Source of the DNA: Serilophus lunatus
Lineage: Eukaryota > Chordata > Aves > Passeriformes > Eurylaimidae
Length of the DNA: 64,000 nucleotides
Assembly: GCA_013399895.1 (NCBI GenBank)
Contig: VXBA01003287.1
Coordinates: 155,781-219,780, forward strand
Direction of reading: 5' to 3'
Positions 27,801 to 39,612 of this stretch are shown piece after piece (position 1 is the stretch's first letter; every line of letters begins with the position of its first letter). Both the position numbers and the translations under genes were made by a program. The notes under the pieces were generated by a model. That model was given only the letters and a program-made list of their open reading frames with translations. It did no database searches and was not told the origin of the DNA.

Positions 27801-30800
27801 GTACATAGACCACATAAACCTCCTCGAATTCTGTGCTCTTGATATCTCTAGCATATTTTGGCAATAGGACCTCATTGCTACTTCACTTCTGGGTGCTGGA
27901 GCACAGTAAGATTAGGGTCAACTCCACAAATTTTCATGTGGAATTTTTTTTTAATTTTTTTTGATTTTATAAATAAAATTTCTATATAAACTATGTTATT
28001 CGTCACTAGCAGGGCTTATATTACGTAATCACAATGCGAGTTGCATATAAGCTTTGTAAGGGCAATGGTATCGCAGAAACATTCTAGTCATTCTAGCAAG
28101 AAGGTTTATTTCAGAAAAAAAGTAAGAAACTATTTCATATATTTCTTTTATTGCCAAAAATCTATCTTAAAAATGTGTTAGCCATTTGCCTTTACTCTTT
28201 TCCATGAACTGCTGTCTTTCTCTTTGCTTAAGAACTAAGTGATTGGAGCCAAATGATTAAGGGAACAATTCAGTATTATTGCACCATTTAATGAAAAATC
28301 AATACTAAAATTAATTAAAAAATTGAAGGAAAAACCCACAAAAACAACAGCATTTCAAGGGCACAACAGAACAAACAGTAAATGTCCTGTAAGTAATGCC
28401 AGCAGGCAGGAAATAACATAGATTAAATTCAAAGCAGCTATTCGTGCCTTTAGTCTTTCCAAGAATGCTAGTATAAATCCAGCTGGCACCTCAGGTAGCT
28501 TCTCCAGCCACATCTGCCTGACACATTTGGCTGTGTCTGATACACACTGCTCTTAAGGAAATGTCTAAATGCTAGGAAAAGTATAATTCATTTATTTCAG
28601 AATTTCACAGAATAGATAATTCACCACGTGGCAACTTTTCTCCTCATCAGGTTTTTCCTACTGTTGTAATGCTGAGAAAGAACAAGTGAACAGCTATAAC
28701 TGCCATGTTTCATATTATTTAAAGAAGCATAGTGATAATTCCATGGACATATTTACACTGTGGTTTTCCTTTTCCAGCAGGATACCCAGTCATGAGCTTG
28801 AAGAAATGATAACTGAAGCAGAGACTGCAAGTAAATAGGTGTTCATACCAATCCTATAAAACACTAGCTGATTATCATCACACCGGTACAGAACATTTTT
28901 ATAAGATACTTGAAATCATTTTACACCACAAATTATTTGGCCAGATCTCTCCTTCATTTAATTCTGTTGACTTTTGGCTTAAAATCAACGAGGATTTGGA
29001 TAACTAGCTAGAAAAGGACCATAGCCTCAAAATGTGAATTGAAATATTCAAAAGCCTCTAACTTGGAAGTGGAGTTCTGTTACAAGCTGTCTTTGTTTGC
29101 AACAGCAGGACAACATGGGATTATGGAACTTAAATGCTTTGCATTATGGTTATATGTTTTTTATCTCATGAAAGTACAAACTATTTTTCTCCTTGAAATA
29201 AATGTCTTTTGTACATCTGCCTGCATGTGGTCATCCTAGAAAATTGTATATAAATTCCCAGTCCAAATTTGAGTTAGAAGTGTCTATGTGAAACCTCAAA
29301 ATGACAATACTCTGTTGCACCAAAAAAAGGGAACATTACAAATAAAGAAATGAGTTATTCAATCTATTTCTTCAAGTCTGCATAGCATCAGGCAAACAAC
29401 TAGCTATCAATAAACCATAAGAAATTACAAATAAACACAAGAGAGTATATCTGAAATAATACCAAAGAATTAAGGCCAAGTAATTACAGATATGTTGACT
29501 ATAAAGAAATGTTTTCCCTGAGGGAACTTGAGGTTTACCATATGGCATACTGACCTAATCTTCAAAAGTACAGGAATGAGAGGCTTTTGATGGAGCATGG
29601 CATTGCTATCTAAATCTCTGACACAGAAGACAATTATGTAGTTCTGTAGATAATTTGGTAGTCTTTACTAATAATTGGAGCAAATTCATATCGTGGAAAG
29701 CATTCAAGTGTAACATTTAAGAATTTAAACCAAGGAGTGACAGAGCCAGGAAATCAAGTCCCCTATGTAGAACAGTGACTCATTGTAGTATGAATCATTT
29801 GTGTAAAAAGCAGAATTGGTCCTATTGTGTTTTGTGTTGTGTCAATATTTCCATGGCAAATCATTGTCTTCAGGGCTTCTATCAATGGAAAATGGATTTT
29901 TAATATAAACTTGTACTCAAAACACCAGGCCAACAGCACTAATGTTAATTACTGTAAGTTCTAAGTGTTTTCCCATGCAAAAGCCATTTGTGTCATTTTA
30001 TAGATTTTTCAAGACAAAATTGATTCTGAAATTAATGTTTGAACCATATTTAGATTTGGTGAACTTGACAGGGAAAAAATCTGTGAATTTTAATAACACA
30101 ACTTCTTTAACTTATATATTATTTTTTCATTTTTCCACTATATTAACAACTATTCTTTCAGTCATTACCACACAGACATTTTTGCTCCAGGATTTGTTTA
30201 GCTACAAGTGTAAACCCAGTTGACCTCTGAGGTCCCCATTCTTTAGTCAAAAAACAGCAGACTTTTAGCTCTCTGTGTGTTCCTTCTAATTGGATTTATT
30301 TTTATTATTTATTTTCTAAACATTTCATAACAGGTAAAATGTAAATCTGGACTATATGTATAAGTGGTTTTAGTCCACAGATTTTAATTAAATCTTATAA
30401 ACAGAGGAAAGTCTTTCCAAGTTATGACAGTATATGAATAACTCTATGTTTCTCAGACAGACACTGTTTGAACTCATACATCTTTTTTTTCCTCTGAATA
30501 ATTGAAAATTAAATAATTGGTTTTAGTGTCAAGAAAAAATCTTTATTACTACCGTAGGGTACTCAGCTCTACAATTGAGAAAAAAGGTGAAGAGTTTTTT
30601 CTAAAAAAACTTTTTCTGTGTAAGGTAAACATGGTGAGCTCCTACTGCCATTTCTTATGTTTGTGGGAGAAATCTTGTCTTGTTTTTCTTTCCTTATTCT
30701 GGCTTAAATGTACAAGTATGAGTTCAGGTTTTAACCGGAAAGTACTCAAAGAAAAAATGGATGAAATCATCATCCTTCTGTTTCTTGGACTGGAAGGTTA

Positions 30801-30956
30801 CTGGCAACAGTGCACTACCCTGCAAAAGAATAGGAGTGAGAAATAGATGAGAACAAATATCTCATTTTCTGCTCCAAATGAGTCAGACGAGCAATTTCTG
30901 GCGTGGATGATACGTACTTAACATGTATGGATGTGACATTGCCATTTTGCCTTTGC
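24829..30956. other. Unique AT-rich sequence with a weak exon-like patch
   Basis: No gene could be confirmed. The stretch 25113-26043 is somewhat richer in GC and has overlapping open frames on both strands; 25727-26043 has an acceptor-like border and is described as its own entry. The rest is AT-rich with no recognisable repeat. Confidence 0.55.
25727..26043 (+). other. Possible terminal exon, unconfirmed
   Basis: A pyrimidine-rich stretch ending in TTGTCTGCAG (25717-25726) looks like a splice acceptor. After it, one frame stays open for about 105 codons to a TGA at 26041-26043, and an AATAAA polyadenylation signal lies at 26136-26141. The peptide has no motif I recognise. Acceptor-like strings and AATAAA are frequent in AT-rich DNA, so chance is the leading explanation. 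A 3' exon of a host gene or of a long non-coding RNA is the alternative. Confidence 0.12.
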
Positions 30957-30961
30957 GGCCA
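30957..30961. repeat. Target site duplication, left copy
   Basis: GGCCA here and AGCCA at 31569-31573 flank the LTR: four of five bases agree. Five bases is the usual ERVL-type duplication length. Confidence 0.5.
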
Positions 30962-31568
30962 TGTTATGGGTTTGAGGGGAGGGGGTGGTCTTGAGGGTTT
31001 TTTGGGTGTTCTTGGGGAGAGGGAGGAGGGAAGGGTATTCGGGACTGCTCGCTTGTTCCCTTTTCATAAAATCGGGGTTTTTTAAAGAAAACCTTAAGGA
31101 GAGCCGAGGCCTGGGAGATCTTCAGAGCCAGACTGCGTGGCTTGCTTCCACCTGCCTCCGTCAGTACAGGGACCAGCACGGGGCCGCCGGAACCCAGCCT
31201 AACTGCAAGTGGTAATTTTCCTGTGGGTGTCCCTGGGAGGGGGTGCTTTTCACCATTTTTGTATTTTTCAGAAACTTCGAGCGGCAGGAGTACTCATCAG
31301 AGACAGAGAGAGGCAGCTTCCCTTTTCTTTCCCTGCTTTTCTCGGCCAGCCACCTGGCCTTTGAGAAGCAGTTTGGGGTTTTTTTTGGTTTTTTTGCATG
31401 ACAACTGTTGGGTTTTATTTTTGCGTATTTTTTTTAAGTCTGGGGGTTCCCATAAGGTTTTCCTGGGAGATCCCCCTAGACAGTAAACTGTTACCTGCTG
31501 TTGTATCTGTTCAGGTTTCCATCATTGTGTGTGCCCCTCTAGTGAATACAGTGGTTCAAACCACCACA
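30962..31568 (+). mobile_element. Solo LTR of an endogenous retrovirus, 607 bp
   Basis: It starts TGTTATGGGTTTGA and ends TTCAAACCACCACA; the ends are imperfect inverted repeats with TG...CA tips. A near-matching 5-bp duplication flanks it. The first third is G-rich and includes a quadruplex motif, a TATA-like TCATAAAATC lies near 31056, the middle is GC-rich and the last third is T-rich. That is the order expected of U3, R and U5 read forwards. No gag or pol sequence lies beside it, so it is a solo LTR left by recombination. The family name is unknown to me; orientation is probable but not proven. Confidence 0.7.
31014..31035 (+). promoter_or_regulatory. G-quadruplex motif in LTR
   Basis: Four G runs (4, 3, 3 and 3 Gs) separated by 2-4 bases fit the canonical quadruplex pattern. 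It lies about 50 bp into the solo LTR, in its presumed U3. Fold formation and any effect on transcription are inference. Confidence 0.6.
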
Positions 31569-31573
31569 AGCCA
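31569..31573. repeat. Target site duplication, right copy
   Basis: AGCCA, one mismatch from GGCCA at 30957-30961. Confidence 0.5.
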
Positions 31574-33149
31574 GCAGTAAAAACTGTTCATATGTCACAA
31601 TTCTTCTGACTCCAAGCAAGAAAGAGGTGATCAGGATGAAAGGGAACAGTTAAACGTCTTGAGTTTCCTGTGGTACACTCACATACTCACTATGGAATCT
31701 TTAAGAAAATATTTCCTACCTGCTATTGTCTTTATTTTTCCAAAAGTGTAAAATTTTCTGTGAACTGTCAGTGGATTCATTATATCTAGCATGGATTATC
31801 TGAGTGCATCTGCAGCAGGCAGTTGCTTTGTAAGCTTTTAGCAAAATTGTCACAAGAGCCAGTGTGAGCTTTATTTTTAATCAGTTATAATTCAAATGAC
31901 TTATCCATATTGCCATGTTTCACATACAGAGTTCAGTAGCAGAATTAGCTGATTTGTGTTTCACAGTGAGCAATACTTGCTCTTGAGCTATTGGGAGTTG
32001 TACTCATATCCTTGTCAATCAAGAAATAAGAGATGAGAAGTCTCTTTTCATCCTTGAAGTGTCAATCCTGCAAAGCACATGAGACATGAAATTTTATAGC
32101 TGTGGTGTTGTTTTATTTTTTCCTGGATGGAAAACATAGTGAAAGTAATTCTAGCTTTTTCGTAACTATGTCATTTTGAACCCAGTGCAGCTGATTTCAT
32201 AGTAATAAAAGTACCAGGAGTAACAAATTCAATACAGAAACCATAGAATAAATAAAATTTAACTTCACACTCAATTGCACTAGGTAGTTTCAGACAGTTG
32301 TTTTAACCTTGATTGCTCTATCCAAGGCATGCGAGCTCCTCTAAAGATCATTGTTTCAAGCTGCGAGTGTGGAGGTTTGTATGCTTATATTTAGCTTATG
32401 AAGAGCATTGCATTATGGGAAGATACTGATACAGATGTTGTAGGTAATGGAGCTGGATAAACCGTCCTAAAAAAGGAGCCCAAATGACCAGTTCCATATG
32501 TGTATCTGGGGTTTTTTAGGTTTTAATTATTGGTCTTTTGGGAGGGGCGTAAATATTTCGTGGGTTTTTTTGGTTGGTTGGTTTTGTGTTTTGTTGTTGT
32601 TGTTTGGATTTTTTTATTTTGTTCATGCAGATTTTTTGCCATTCATGTCTTAAACCAGAAATTACAAAGACTCTTATTGGCTAAGGAGTCTCCATGCCTC
32701 TGCATCCATTAGAAGATTTTAACTGAATTCGTGTCTGCAACTCTCCTTCCATTGCAAAGTCATGTCAAGATCTCTCCAAAGACTATGGCCTGTTTAATGT
32801 CTTATTTGTCATCTAGTTAAATCCTATTGTTTGACATTTAGAATTATCTTTAATAGCTTTGCCACTTTCCTAGGATCTTTGTACCCATTCAACACAGCTG
32901 TTGTAAAATCTTTGCTAAAATACTATGCCTAAGAACAAGTAACATATATGTTATACAAATTTTAAAATTGTTGGAGGCTATATAAACCTCAAGCCGGTGG
33001 AGACTCAATCATGTAAATTCAACTGTAAAAAAAAGAAAACAGATGTCATATTCTCAAGTTAAACTACCTTTATTTTAAACAGAAAAGGTTTAAAAAAGGG
33101 AGAAACTAGTTGCTGTTACTGTTACTACAATCAGCTTCTCGCATTCCCC
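31574..33149. other. AT-rich unique sequence, no gene recognised
   Basis: No coding or RNA gene is visible. A G/T-rich low-complexity patch lies around 32508-32625 (runs of T with TTGG and TTG units). It resembles the T-rich end of the LTRs in this window, but no LTR border could be found. Confidence 0.55.
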
Positions 33150-34105
33150 TCTTTTCATAGCTTTCCCTTTTCCAGGCTGAAAAAACCAAATTCTCCCACC
33201 CTTTCCTCATAGGAGAAGTGTTCCATCCCTCTAATCACCATAATGGCCCTCCGCTGGACTTGCTCCAGTAAGTTGATGCCCTTTCTGTGGTGAGGACCCC
33301 CGAGCTGGATGGAGTGTTCCAAGTGGGGTCTCACTAGAGTGGAGTAGACGAACAGAATCCCCTCCCTCACTTGGCTGCCCACACTACTTTTGATGCAGCT
33401 CAGGACACAATTGGCTTTCTGGGCTGCAAGTATACATTGCTGAATCATGTCCAGCCTCTCATCCACCAACATTCCTAAGTCCTTTGCAGGGTTGCTCTTG
33501 ATCTGTTCATCCCCCAGGCGGTATTGATAGGGAGCGTTGCTCTGATGCAGGTTAAGCATCTTGCACTTGGTCTTTTTAAATCCCCTGAGATTCCCATTGG
33601 CCTGTCCCCTTGAGCCTGTCTAGGACCCCCTGGATGGCATCCTGTTCTTCAGGAGTGTCAACTGCACCACTCAGCTTGGTGTCATCTATGAATTTGCTGA
33701 GGCTGCACTTGATCCCTTCATCTATGTCATTAATGAAGATACTAAATAATACTGGTCCCAGTACAGACTTCTGAGGGATGTCACTTGTCACTGTTGTCCA
33801 TTGGAACTCAGAGACCCCTACGCTATTTTTGGATGAGACCATCTAACCACTTCCTTATCCATCTTACTGTCCACTCATCAAATCCGTATCTCTCTAATTT
33901 AAAGAGAAGGCTGTTGGGGGAGGCTGTGTCAAAGGCTTTGCAGAAGTCCGGGTAAATATAATCTGCAACTCTTTCTTTGTCCACTGATGGAGTCACTCCA
34001 ACATAGAAGGCCACTTGCTTGGTCATACAGGACTTGCCCTTAGTAAAGGTCTGCTGGCTATCTTAAATCACATTCCAGTCCTTCACATGCCTTAGCATAG
34101 CTTTT
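33150..34105 (-). mobile_element. CR1 LINE ORF2 fragment with reverse transcriptase, broken
   Basis: Read in reverse, three overlapping or adjacent frames (34026-33823, 33842-33576 and 33559-33155) give consecutive pieces of the CR1 ORF2 reverse transcriptase. Visible blocks are DFCKAFDTASPN, then LERYGFDEWTVRWIRKWLDG, then SVLGPVLFSIFINDID and FIDDTKLSGAVDTPE, then LVRPHLEHS and the SYEER/FFSLEK block. The active-site motif reads FIDD, where the family usually has FADD. Frame changes between the pieces make it inactive. The sequence stops just after the FSLEK block, so the 3' UTR and tail are missing, which is unusual for a CR1 copy. It belongs to a different subfamily from the copy starting at 34634. 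Confidence 0.93.
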
Positions 34106-34633
34106 TAATTTTTGAAAGTAAAAATAATTCTCACTTATATTTAATTATCCATATGAATTGGGGGAATATTTCCCACTATACTCCAGGCTTCACTGTACAG
34201 TATTAGCATTAGTCTGATATTTAGACAGAACTTTTATCTTTGAGATCACTCATTTAAATTACATGCTGTTTTAATCTGCAAACCAGATCATTACATTTCT
34301 TTGACTCAAACTTCACTATTCAGATGGAGAGTTAACTTTTCTCATTGAGTTTATTTTTTCAAGGTTTTCCAGAAGCATTTATAACACAAATCCATTACTA
34401 CTTCCTTCAGGGAGCAAAGTTGAACAAGGTTTAGTCTTCCCCTTCCCTAACCTCCAAATAGCGCTTCCAATTCTTGTTTACTTCTTCAATTCTTTGTGAG
34501 ATAGCATTGAAAATAAAGTCAATGAAATTATCTGTGTTTAAAGTGAAACAGGTAAACTTGAAAGAGTTATCTACTAGCAATCATAACTACAGTGGTGGTG
34601 AGGAACTGAGCATTGAGGACATTCTGTCTTCTT
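34106..34633. other. AT-rich spacer between two CR1 copies
   Basis: AT-rich sequence with no recognisable CR1 match and no gene. It separates two reverse CR1 fragments of different subfamilies, so they are independent insertions rather than one split element. Confidence 0.6.
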
Positions 34634-35355
34634 CACAGAATCACAGAATCTGCTGAGATGGAAGGGATCCACAATGATCACAAGTCCAACTCTTAGTCCT
34701 GCACAGGACCATCCCCAAGAGTCACACCATGTGCCTGAGAGTATCATACAAATGTTTCTTGAAGTCTGTCAGGCTTGGGATTGTGACCTGTTCCAGTGTC
34801 CAAACACCTTCTGCGTGAAGAACCTTTTTCTAATATCCAACCTAAACCTCCCCAGCCACAACTTAAGGCCAATTCCCTCAGGTCCTGTCACTTGTCACCA
34901 GAGAGAAGAGATCAGTGCCTGCCCCTCCTCTTCTCCTCACAAGGAAGTTGTAACTGCAGTGAGTTGTAACCTCAGTCTCCTCTTCTCCAGGCTGAACAGA
35001 CCATGTGATCTCAGCCGCTCCTCATATGGCTTCCACTCAAGGCCCTTCACCACCTTCATTTCCCTCCTTTGGATATTCTCTGGCAACTTAACATCTTTCT
35101 TATATTGCAGTGCCCAAAACTGCCACAGTATTCAAGGTGAGGCCACACCAGTGCAGAGCAGAGCAGAACAATCCCCTCCCTCAAACAGCTGGTGATATTT
35201 TGCCTGATGCCCTCCAAGAGATGGTTGGCCCTCCTGGCTGCCAGGGCACTGCTGCAACTTACCACCAATCAGGACCCCCCAGTCCCTTTCCATGGCACTG
35301 CTTTACAGCATCTCATTCACCAACCTGTATGTGCATCCAGGGTTGCCCCCCCTTG
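34634..35355 (-). mobile_element. CR1 LINE 3' end with end of ORF2, reverse strand
   Basis: It begins with the reversed tail (CACAGAATCACAGAATC) and runs through the 3' UTR into the C-terminal ORF2 region. The reverse frame 35268-35056 gives a diverged CR1 block (ALAARRANHLLEGIRQN, then SALVWPHLEYC). 'GGGTTGCCCCCCC' near 35340 marks the approximate 5' limit. It is 5'-truncated and has frameshifts. It shares its subfamily with the fragment at 24491. Confidence 0.93.
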
Positions 35356-38044
35356 TTTACACTGAAAAAAGCTCTCTACATGGGGGTTGTAACTAGTGGC
35401 ATCGCAATGTACAGAGATGGTGGTAAAGAATTAACTGTAATACAATGGCTCAGTCTAAAAGGCTACAGAGAAGTATATTTTCCTGTGTTTACAGAAACAA
35501 GAGTGGCCAGAGGAGAGGACAAAAGTGTATATCTTAATATATCAAACTGGTTGTTCTGATATGCATAAAGAAATTCATGTCAATAAAACCTGCTGTGCTC
35601 TTGCATGGGTGCAGCATCTACACTTAAAAGGATGAAAATGCCTTCTGAATGGCAGATATTACCCCCCCCCGTGAATCAAAGTGAGACATTGGCTTACACC
35701 AAAATAACTAGAAACAGCACAGTATATGTCTGTAGCTGAACGCTTTCAAATAATCCTAGCATTTCTTTGCTTAGCAGAAATCTCCTGATGGCTAGTTTAC
35801 CTACCCAAGTAGTTTAGACAGTGATGTCCATGGAAACAGGGTTTTTTTTACCCGACATCTTCCTCAGTTTGAGATTTGTGGCACAGTCTTCTACTACCTA
35901 CCCTGGTACAGAGATTTGTAATTTTATTTAATCTTTTACTGACAGCAGTGACTGATGTTGAAAAACAAAGTCTATTTCCACTGGGAACCAAGCCAAATCA
36001 CCAAGTTATGAGGGTGACCATGTTGATGGTGCTAGACTTATTAGTACACACATGCATGTGGTAAAAGACTCTACCACCACCACCACCATGCCAGAAACGA
36101 CACAAGCAAACAGGGCCACAAGTGACAAATCTGTGGCAAATGCTACAAAAATATCTAGTTATATGCTCCAACTAATTAATTCAAAATACACCTAACTCAG
36201 ATCTAGTTCACATTACCCATTGATCAAGCAGTGCAAATGTCTGATACCAGTGCCCACCAGATCTTGTGAGAGGCGAGAAGAAGAAAGCTGTAAGAAGAAA
36301 CCCTGCTGACAAGGGGAAAGGGGTGGGCAATGTGGTTAAGTAATGCATTTTCCATATCTTAGTCTCAATGTTTAAATCTATTTCCAGCAAAATTTTGAAA
36401 ATTTCTAAAGGATATAAATGAAGAAAATTACCTTAAGTGGCCAGCCAAACTGTGGTAAATTGAGCATTGTAGAAGTCTATGTATGACTGCAAATACTCTA
36501 CAAAACATATTTTTGGTGATTCTGTGGTATGACATGTTTCTTTGATTCTTTGAATCAAACACTATATATGGAGATAAAGAGCAGTAAAAGAATAGAAGTG
36601 TATCTCTTCAAAGTGCCTCTCTGGAGGCACTTCCTCTTCTGGAGGGAAGCTGATGGCTTCAGACTGCTAGGACAGCAGTTTGCCATTACAGTTAGCTTGA
36701 ATCTAAACCAAAACAGAGTGAAAAAATGTTTAGCAGCAGCTCTCAGCCTGGCAAGGACATGTCATTTCTTCAGATTCACTCACTCTTGACTCATTCCAAG
36801 ACCTTGTCTGTTATCACAGATGTTCAGCCACTTTCTATGCATCTCTGGTCGTCTTCTTCCCATTAGTTCAGTAAAGAGAGTAATGAAATACCTTTGACTT
36901 AGATCATAAGGGAAGGCCTTAGGACTCCCTTGTGGTATTTTCCATAAATTCCTGTAGTATTGCTAGAAGCAACTTGGCTCCCCATGGTCTACTGGAGACA
37001 GCAGGAGTCTTAGGCTTCTAATTACCCTTCCAGCCCGCAGGAGAGCTGGCACTCTGATTGTAAGAGGAATTTTTTGAACCTCAAGAGGACTCTGCCATCT
37101 GTAATACCAATTGAGCACAACACCACAAGCATTCTGCTTTCTTCAGTACTGGGCAATGCTTGGTAAAAAGTAAGAGCAAGCAATTATGTGTAGCAGCAAA
37201 TGGAGACTTTATCGAAGAGCTGTGACCCTGCATGTTATATTTGCTTGTTTAGAAAGCATATGCCAAATCATGACAAATATCTTCCTTTCCCTTTTCAGAC
37301 TATCTGCATGTAATGTATTTATATATAGCAATTTGGCTTTCTGAAAACTTATGAATAAACTATGTGTATAAAATAACAGTAAAATTATGATAGTTATAAA
37401 AAAATTATTTTAAAAGCATGTGCAGTTGTCCACCTCTGGCATATATTTTACCTTTTTTGGACTTTTAATTTCTTTTCTACCAAAAATACCCTAGAAGTCT
37501 TACACAATTCTGTCTTTAATTTCAAATCATTCTTCTACTCTCCCACTTTATACAACACCTTATTTTAATGGGACACTATTGCTAAATAGTGAATCTCAGC
37601 CTACTTTAAAAATCCATTTCTTGCTTCCCTGTTAAAGACAGTTTTGTTGACTGTAAATACAAGAGAGGACATTAACAAACTTCTCTTGACACGTTGTATT
37701 TATGTCTAATACTTCTGTGGCTATTACTCATGCCCAACAAGGCCACTCTGCTACTTATGACTTCAGATCAAGAGACTCAGAGCAGAGGTCCCAGGCTTAT
37801 TTCTTCCTGAAAAAAAGCTCGAAAATATTTGTCCGTTTTCATAACTCTAAACAGTCATTTGCAAATCTGCCAATATGTCAAGGTGCCCCAACTATCTGGC
37901 TCATCAATTTTGTGTATCTTTAATCAGATTAGCCATTTTCTACTGAAATCTCTCCTTCTTCAGCTGTCACTGTGAAATGCCTAGAAAACCATTTCTGTAT
38001 ATGTTGACCGACGTTCCAAATGTCTCTTGTTAGTTCTCTTTGTA
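35356..38044. other. Mostly unique sequence, no gene recognised
   Basis: No exon or RNA gene could be supported. It contains a C run near 35661-35670, a short ACC trinucleotide tract at 36073-36088 and a 9-bp hairpin at 36611-36632 (AAGTGCCTC, TCTG loop, GAGGCACTT). Open frames are short and unrecognised. Confidence 0.55.
36073..36088. repeat. ACC trinucleotide repeat
   Basis: Five ACC units in tandem, simple sequence only. Confidence 0.8.
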
Positions 38045-38049
38045 CCTGA

Positions 38050-38415
38050 TGTTGTGGGTTAGCTAAGGCTAGGAAAACTTTTTCTATGTTAAGTAAAAAG
38101 CTTTTTTCCTTCCTCCTTCCCCTTCCCCCTTCTCCCTCTCTCCCTCTCTCCCTCTCTCCCTCTCTCCCTCTCTCCCTCTCTCNATGCGGGACTGAGATTG
38201 GAGAGGGCGAGGAGGAGGTGGTCCAAGGAGAGCGCGATCTTGCAGTGCGTCCTGTCCCCCACGACCACAAGGACGACCAGGAATGCCTGAGAGTGCTGGC
38301 GTGATCGAGATTACCGGGAAAAAGAAGTTTTCGTGGCACCTGGTCACGGCATGGCACCTCCCCAGGTTCCATGTGTATCTGGTGCTGCGAGGTTTGCTTG
38401 AGCCATGTCACAGTG
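38050..38415 (+). repeat. Left inverted arm of foldback element
   Basis: Reverse complement of the right arm (39228-39612) with substitutions and small gaps. The main length difference is an expanded CTCTCCCT tract in this arm. Outer tip TGTTGTGGGTTAGC; the inner limit near 38415 is where 'TTTGC...TGTCACAGTGG' stops matching. Confidence 0.8.
38132..38182. repeat. CTCTCCCT microsatellite next to an N
   Basis: Tandem CTCTCCCT units end at an ambiguous base at 38183. A wider CT-rich tract starts near 38101. The equivalent place in the right arm has only an unordered purine-rich tract, so the repeat grew after the arms were formed. The N suggests its length is not resolved. Confidence 0.85.
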
Positions 38416-39227
38416 GTGTTCCCCACATCGGTGATGCGGCAGCAGGCGGCGCAGCATGTCGGTGGAAGCCACGGGGAAGTCGCAGCACTGTGAGAGGGAT
38501 GGGGGCAGTGAGATCCCGGCTAGTCCAGTCAGAGTCCAGGCCCAGCAGAGCGGGGCTGCATAGAGCCTCCGGCTGTGGCGGTGAGCGGCACCGAGGAAGC
38601 AAGTGTGGTGAGGCTGGACCGGTGGTCGTGCAGCACAGCGGTGGAAGCAGCGGGATAAACGCGGCACCAAATGGGGGCACATGGACATGCACCGGCGGCA
38701 GCGGCAGGCAAACCCACTCCAGTCCGTATGTTGGTGATGTGCCAGCAGTTGCGCAGCAGCGTTCCCTGCGCCACCCACGCTGGCACAGCCACGGGTAGCA
38801 GCCCCGGCAGCAGGGTGATGGCATATGGCTGTGCCGTGTTGGCTTCAGCTCAGAGTAGTAGCGCAGAGAGAGCCAGGCTGTACTCTGCAGCGACATTTTG
38901 TGAATTTTTCTCCATGCGGCAAAAGCGCAGCCAGAACCCCAGACAGGGGCATCAGCATGGCTGGCAGTGGCAGTGGGAGCCGTGCTTGGTGGCTGCAGTA
39001 GTGGCGGCGTGGTAGCAGCATGTGATGGCTGCCATCTTTTTGGCCGGCAGGGCCTGGAGGCAGAGTTGGAGCAGAGCTGAAGGCAAAACAGCACCAGAAA
39101 GACCTATAAAAATTCAGCCAGAATCGAGACTGTCCCTTTTTAAAGTAGACCGGAGAAGGCACACAGAGTAAAGATTCCGAAAGAATCAGAAACCTATATA
39201 AGCAAAAAATTCTCCAGTCTCCTCTCC

Positions 39228-39612
39228 TGTGCCACTGCGGGCAAACCCCACATCACCACATACATGTGGAACCTGGGGAGATGCCATGTCGTGACCAGGT
39301 GCCGTGAAAGCCTTTTTTCCCGGTAATCTCGGTCACTCCAGCACTCTCGGGCATTCCTCGTTGTCTTGGTGGTCGTGCAGGGCAGTGCGTACTGCAAGAT
39401 TGTGGTCTCCTCGAACCTCCCTCTCTTTGCCCTCCCCGATCCCAGTCCCACACGTCTCCCTCTCCTCACTTTCTTCTGAAGCAGAAAGCACACACAGAGT
39501 AAGGGGCAACAGGGTGGGGAAAAGGGGGGGAGGGGGAAGAGGAAGGGGAAAGGAAAAGACTTTTATTATTTAACATAGGAAAAGTTTTCCCAGCCACAGC
39601 TAACCCACGACT
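39228..39612 (-). repeat. Right inverted arm of foldback element
   Basis: Matches the left arm in reverse. It contains a purine tract at 39512-39562 with G runs of 3, 4, 7 and 5 (39512-39536), which fits a quadruplex motif on the forward strand. The outer tip GCTAACCCACGACT differs from a perfect inverted end at two positions. Confidence 0.8.

Larger units (their letters stand above)
38050..39612. mobile_element. Foldback element with long inverted arms and GC-rich centre
   Basis: The left end reads TGTTGTGGGTTAGC and the right end, read in reverse, AGTCGTGGGTTAGC. The match continues inwards: both arms carry GGAAAACTTTT, TATGTTAA, a CT-rich tract, a block around ATCTTGCAGT, a block around GAGATTACCGGGAAAAA, CACCTGGTCACG and CTCCCCAGGTTCCA, in inverted orientation. 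By eye the shared blocks are about 80-90 percent identical. The arms span about 38050-38415 and 39228-39612 and flank a GC-rich centre of about 810 bp. The tips resemble those of the solo LTRs here. Two TATA-like boxes (near 39103-39110 and 39192-39200) sit at the inner edge of the right arm. Flanking bases CCTGA and CTTGT agree at only three of five positions, so no clean duplication is seen. It could be an LTR that acquired an inverted copy, a long-inverted-repeat DNA transposon, or partly an assembly artefact near the N at 38183. Confidence 0.7.

Noticed and set aside
38408..39094. 228-codon reverse frame, the longest in the window
   Set aside because: It lies in the GC-rich centre of the foldback element, other frames are open there too, and the peptide is rich in Cys, His, Pro and Trp with no domain. 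Composition explains it.
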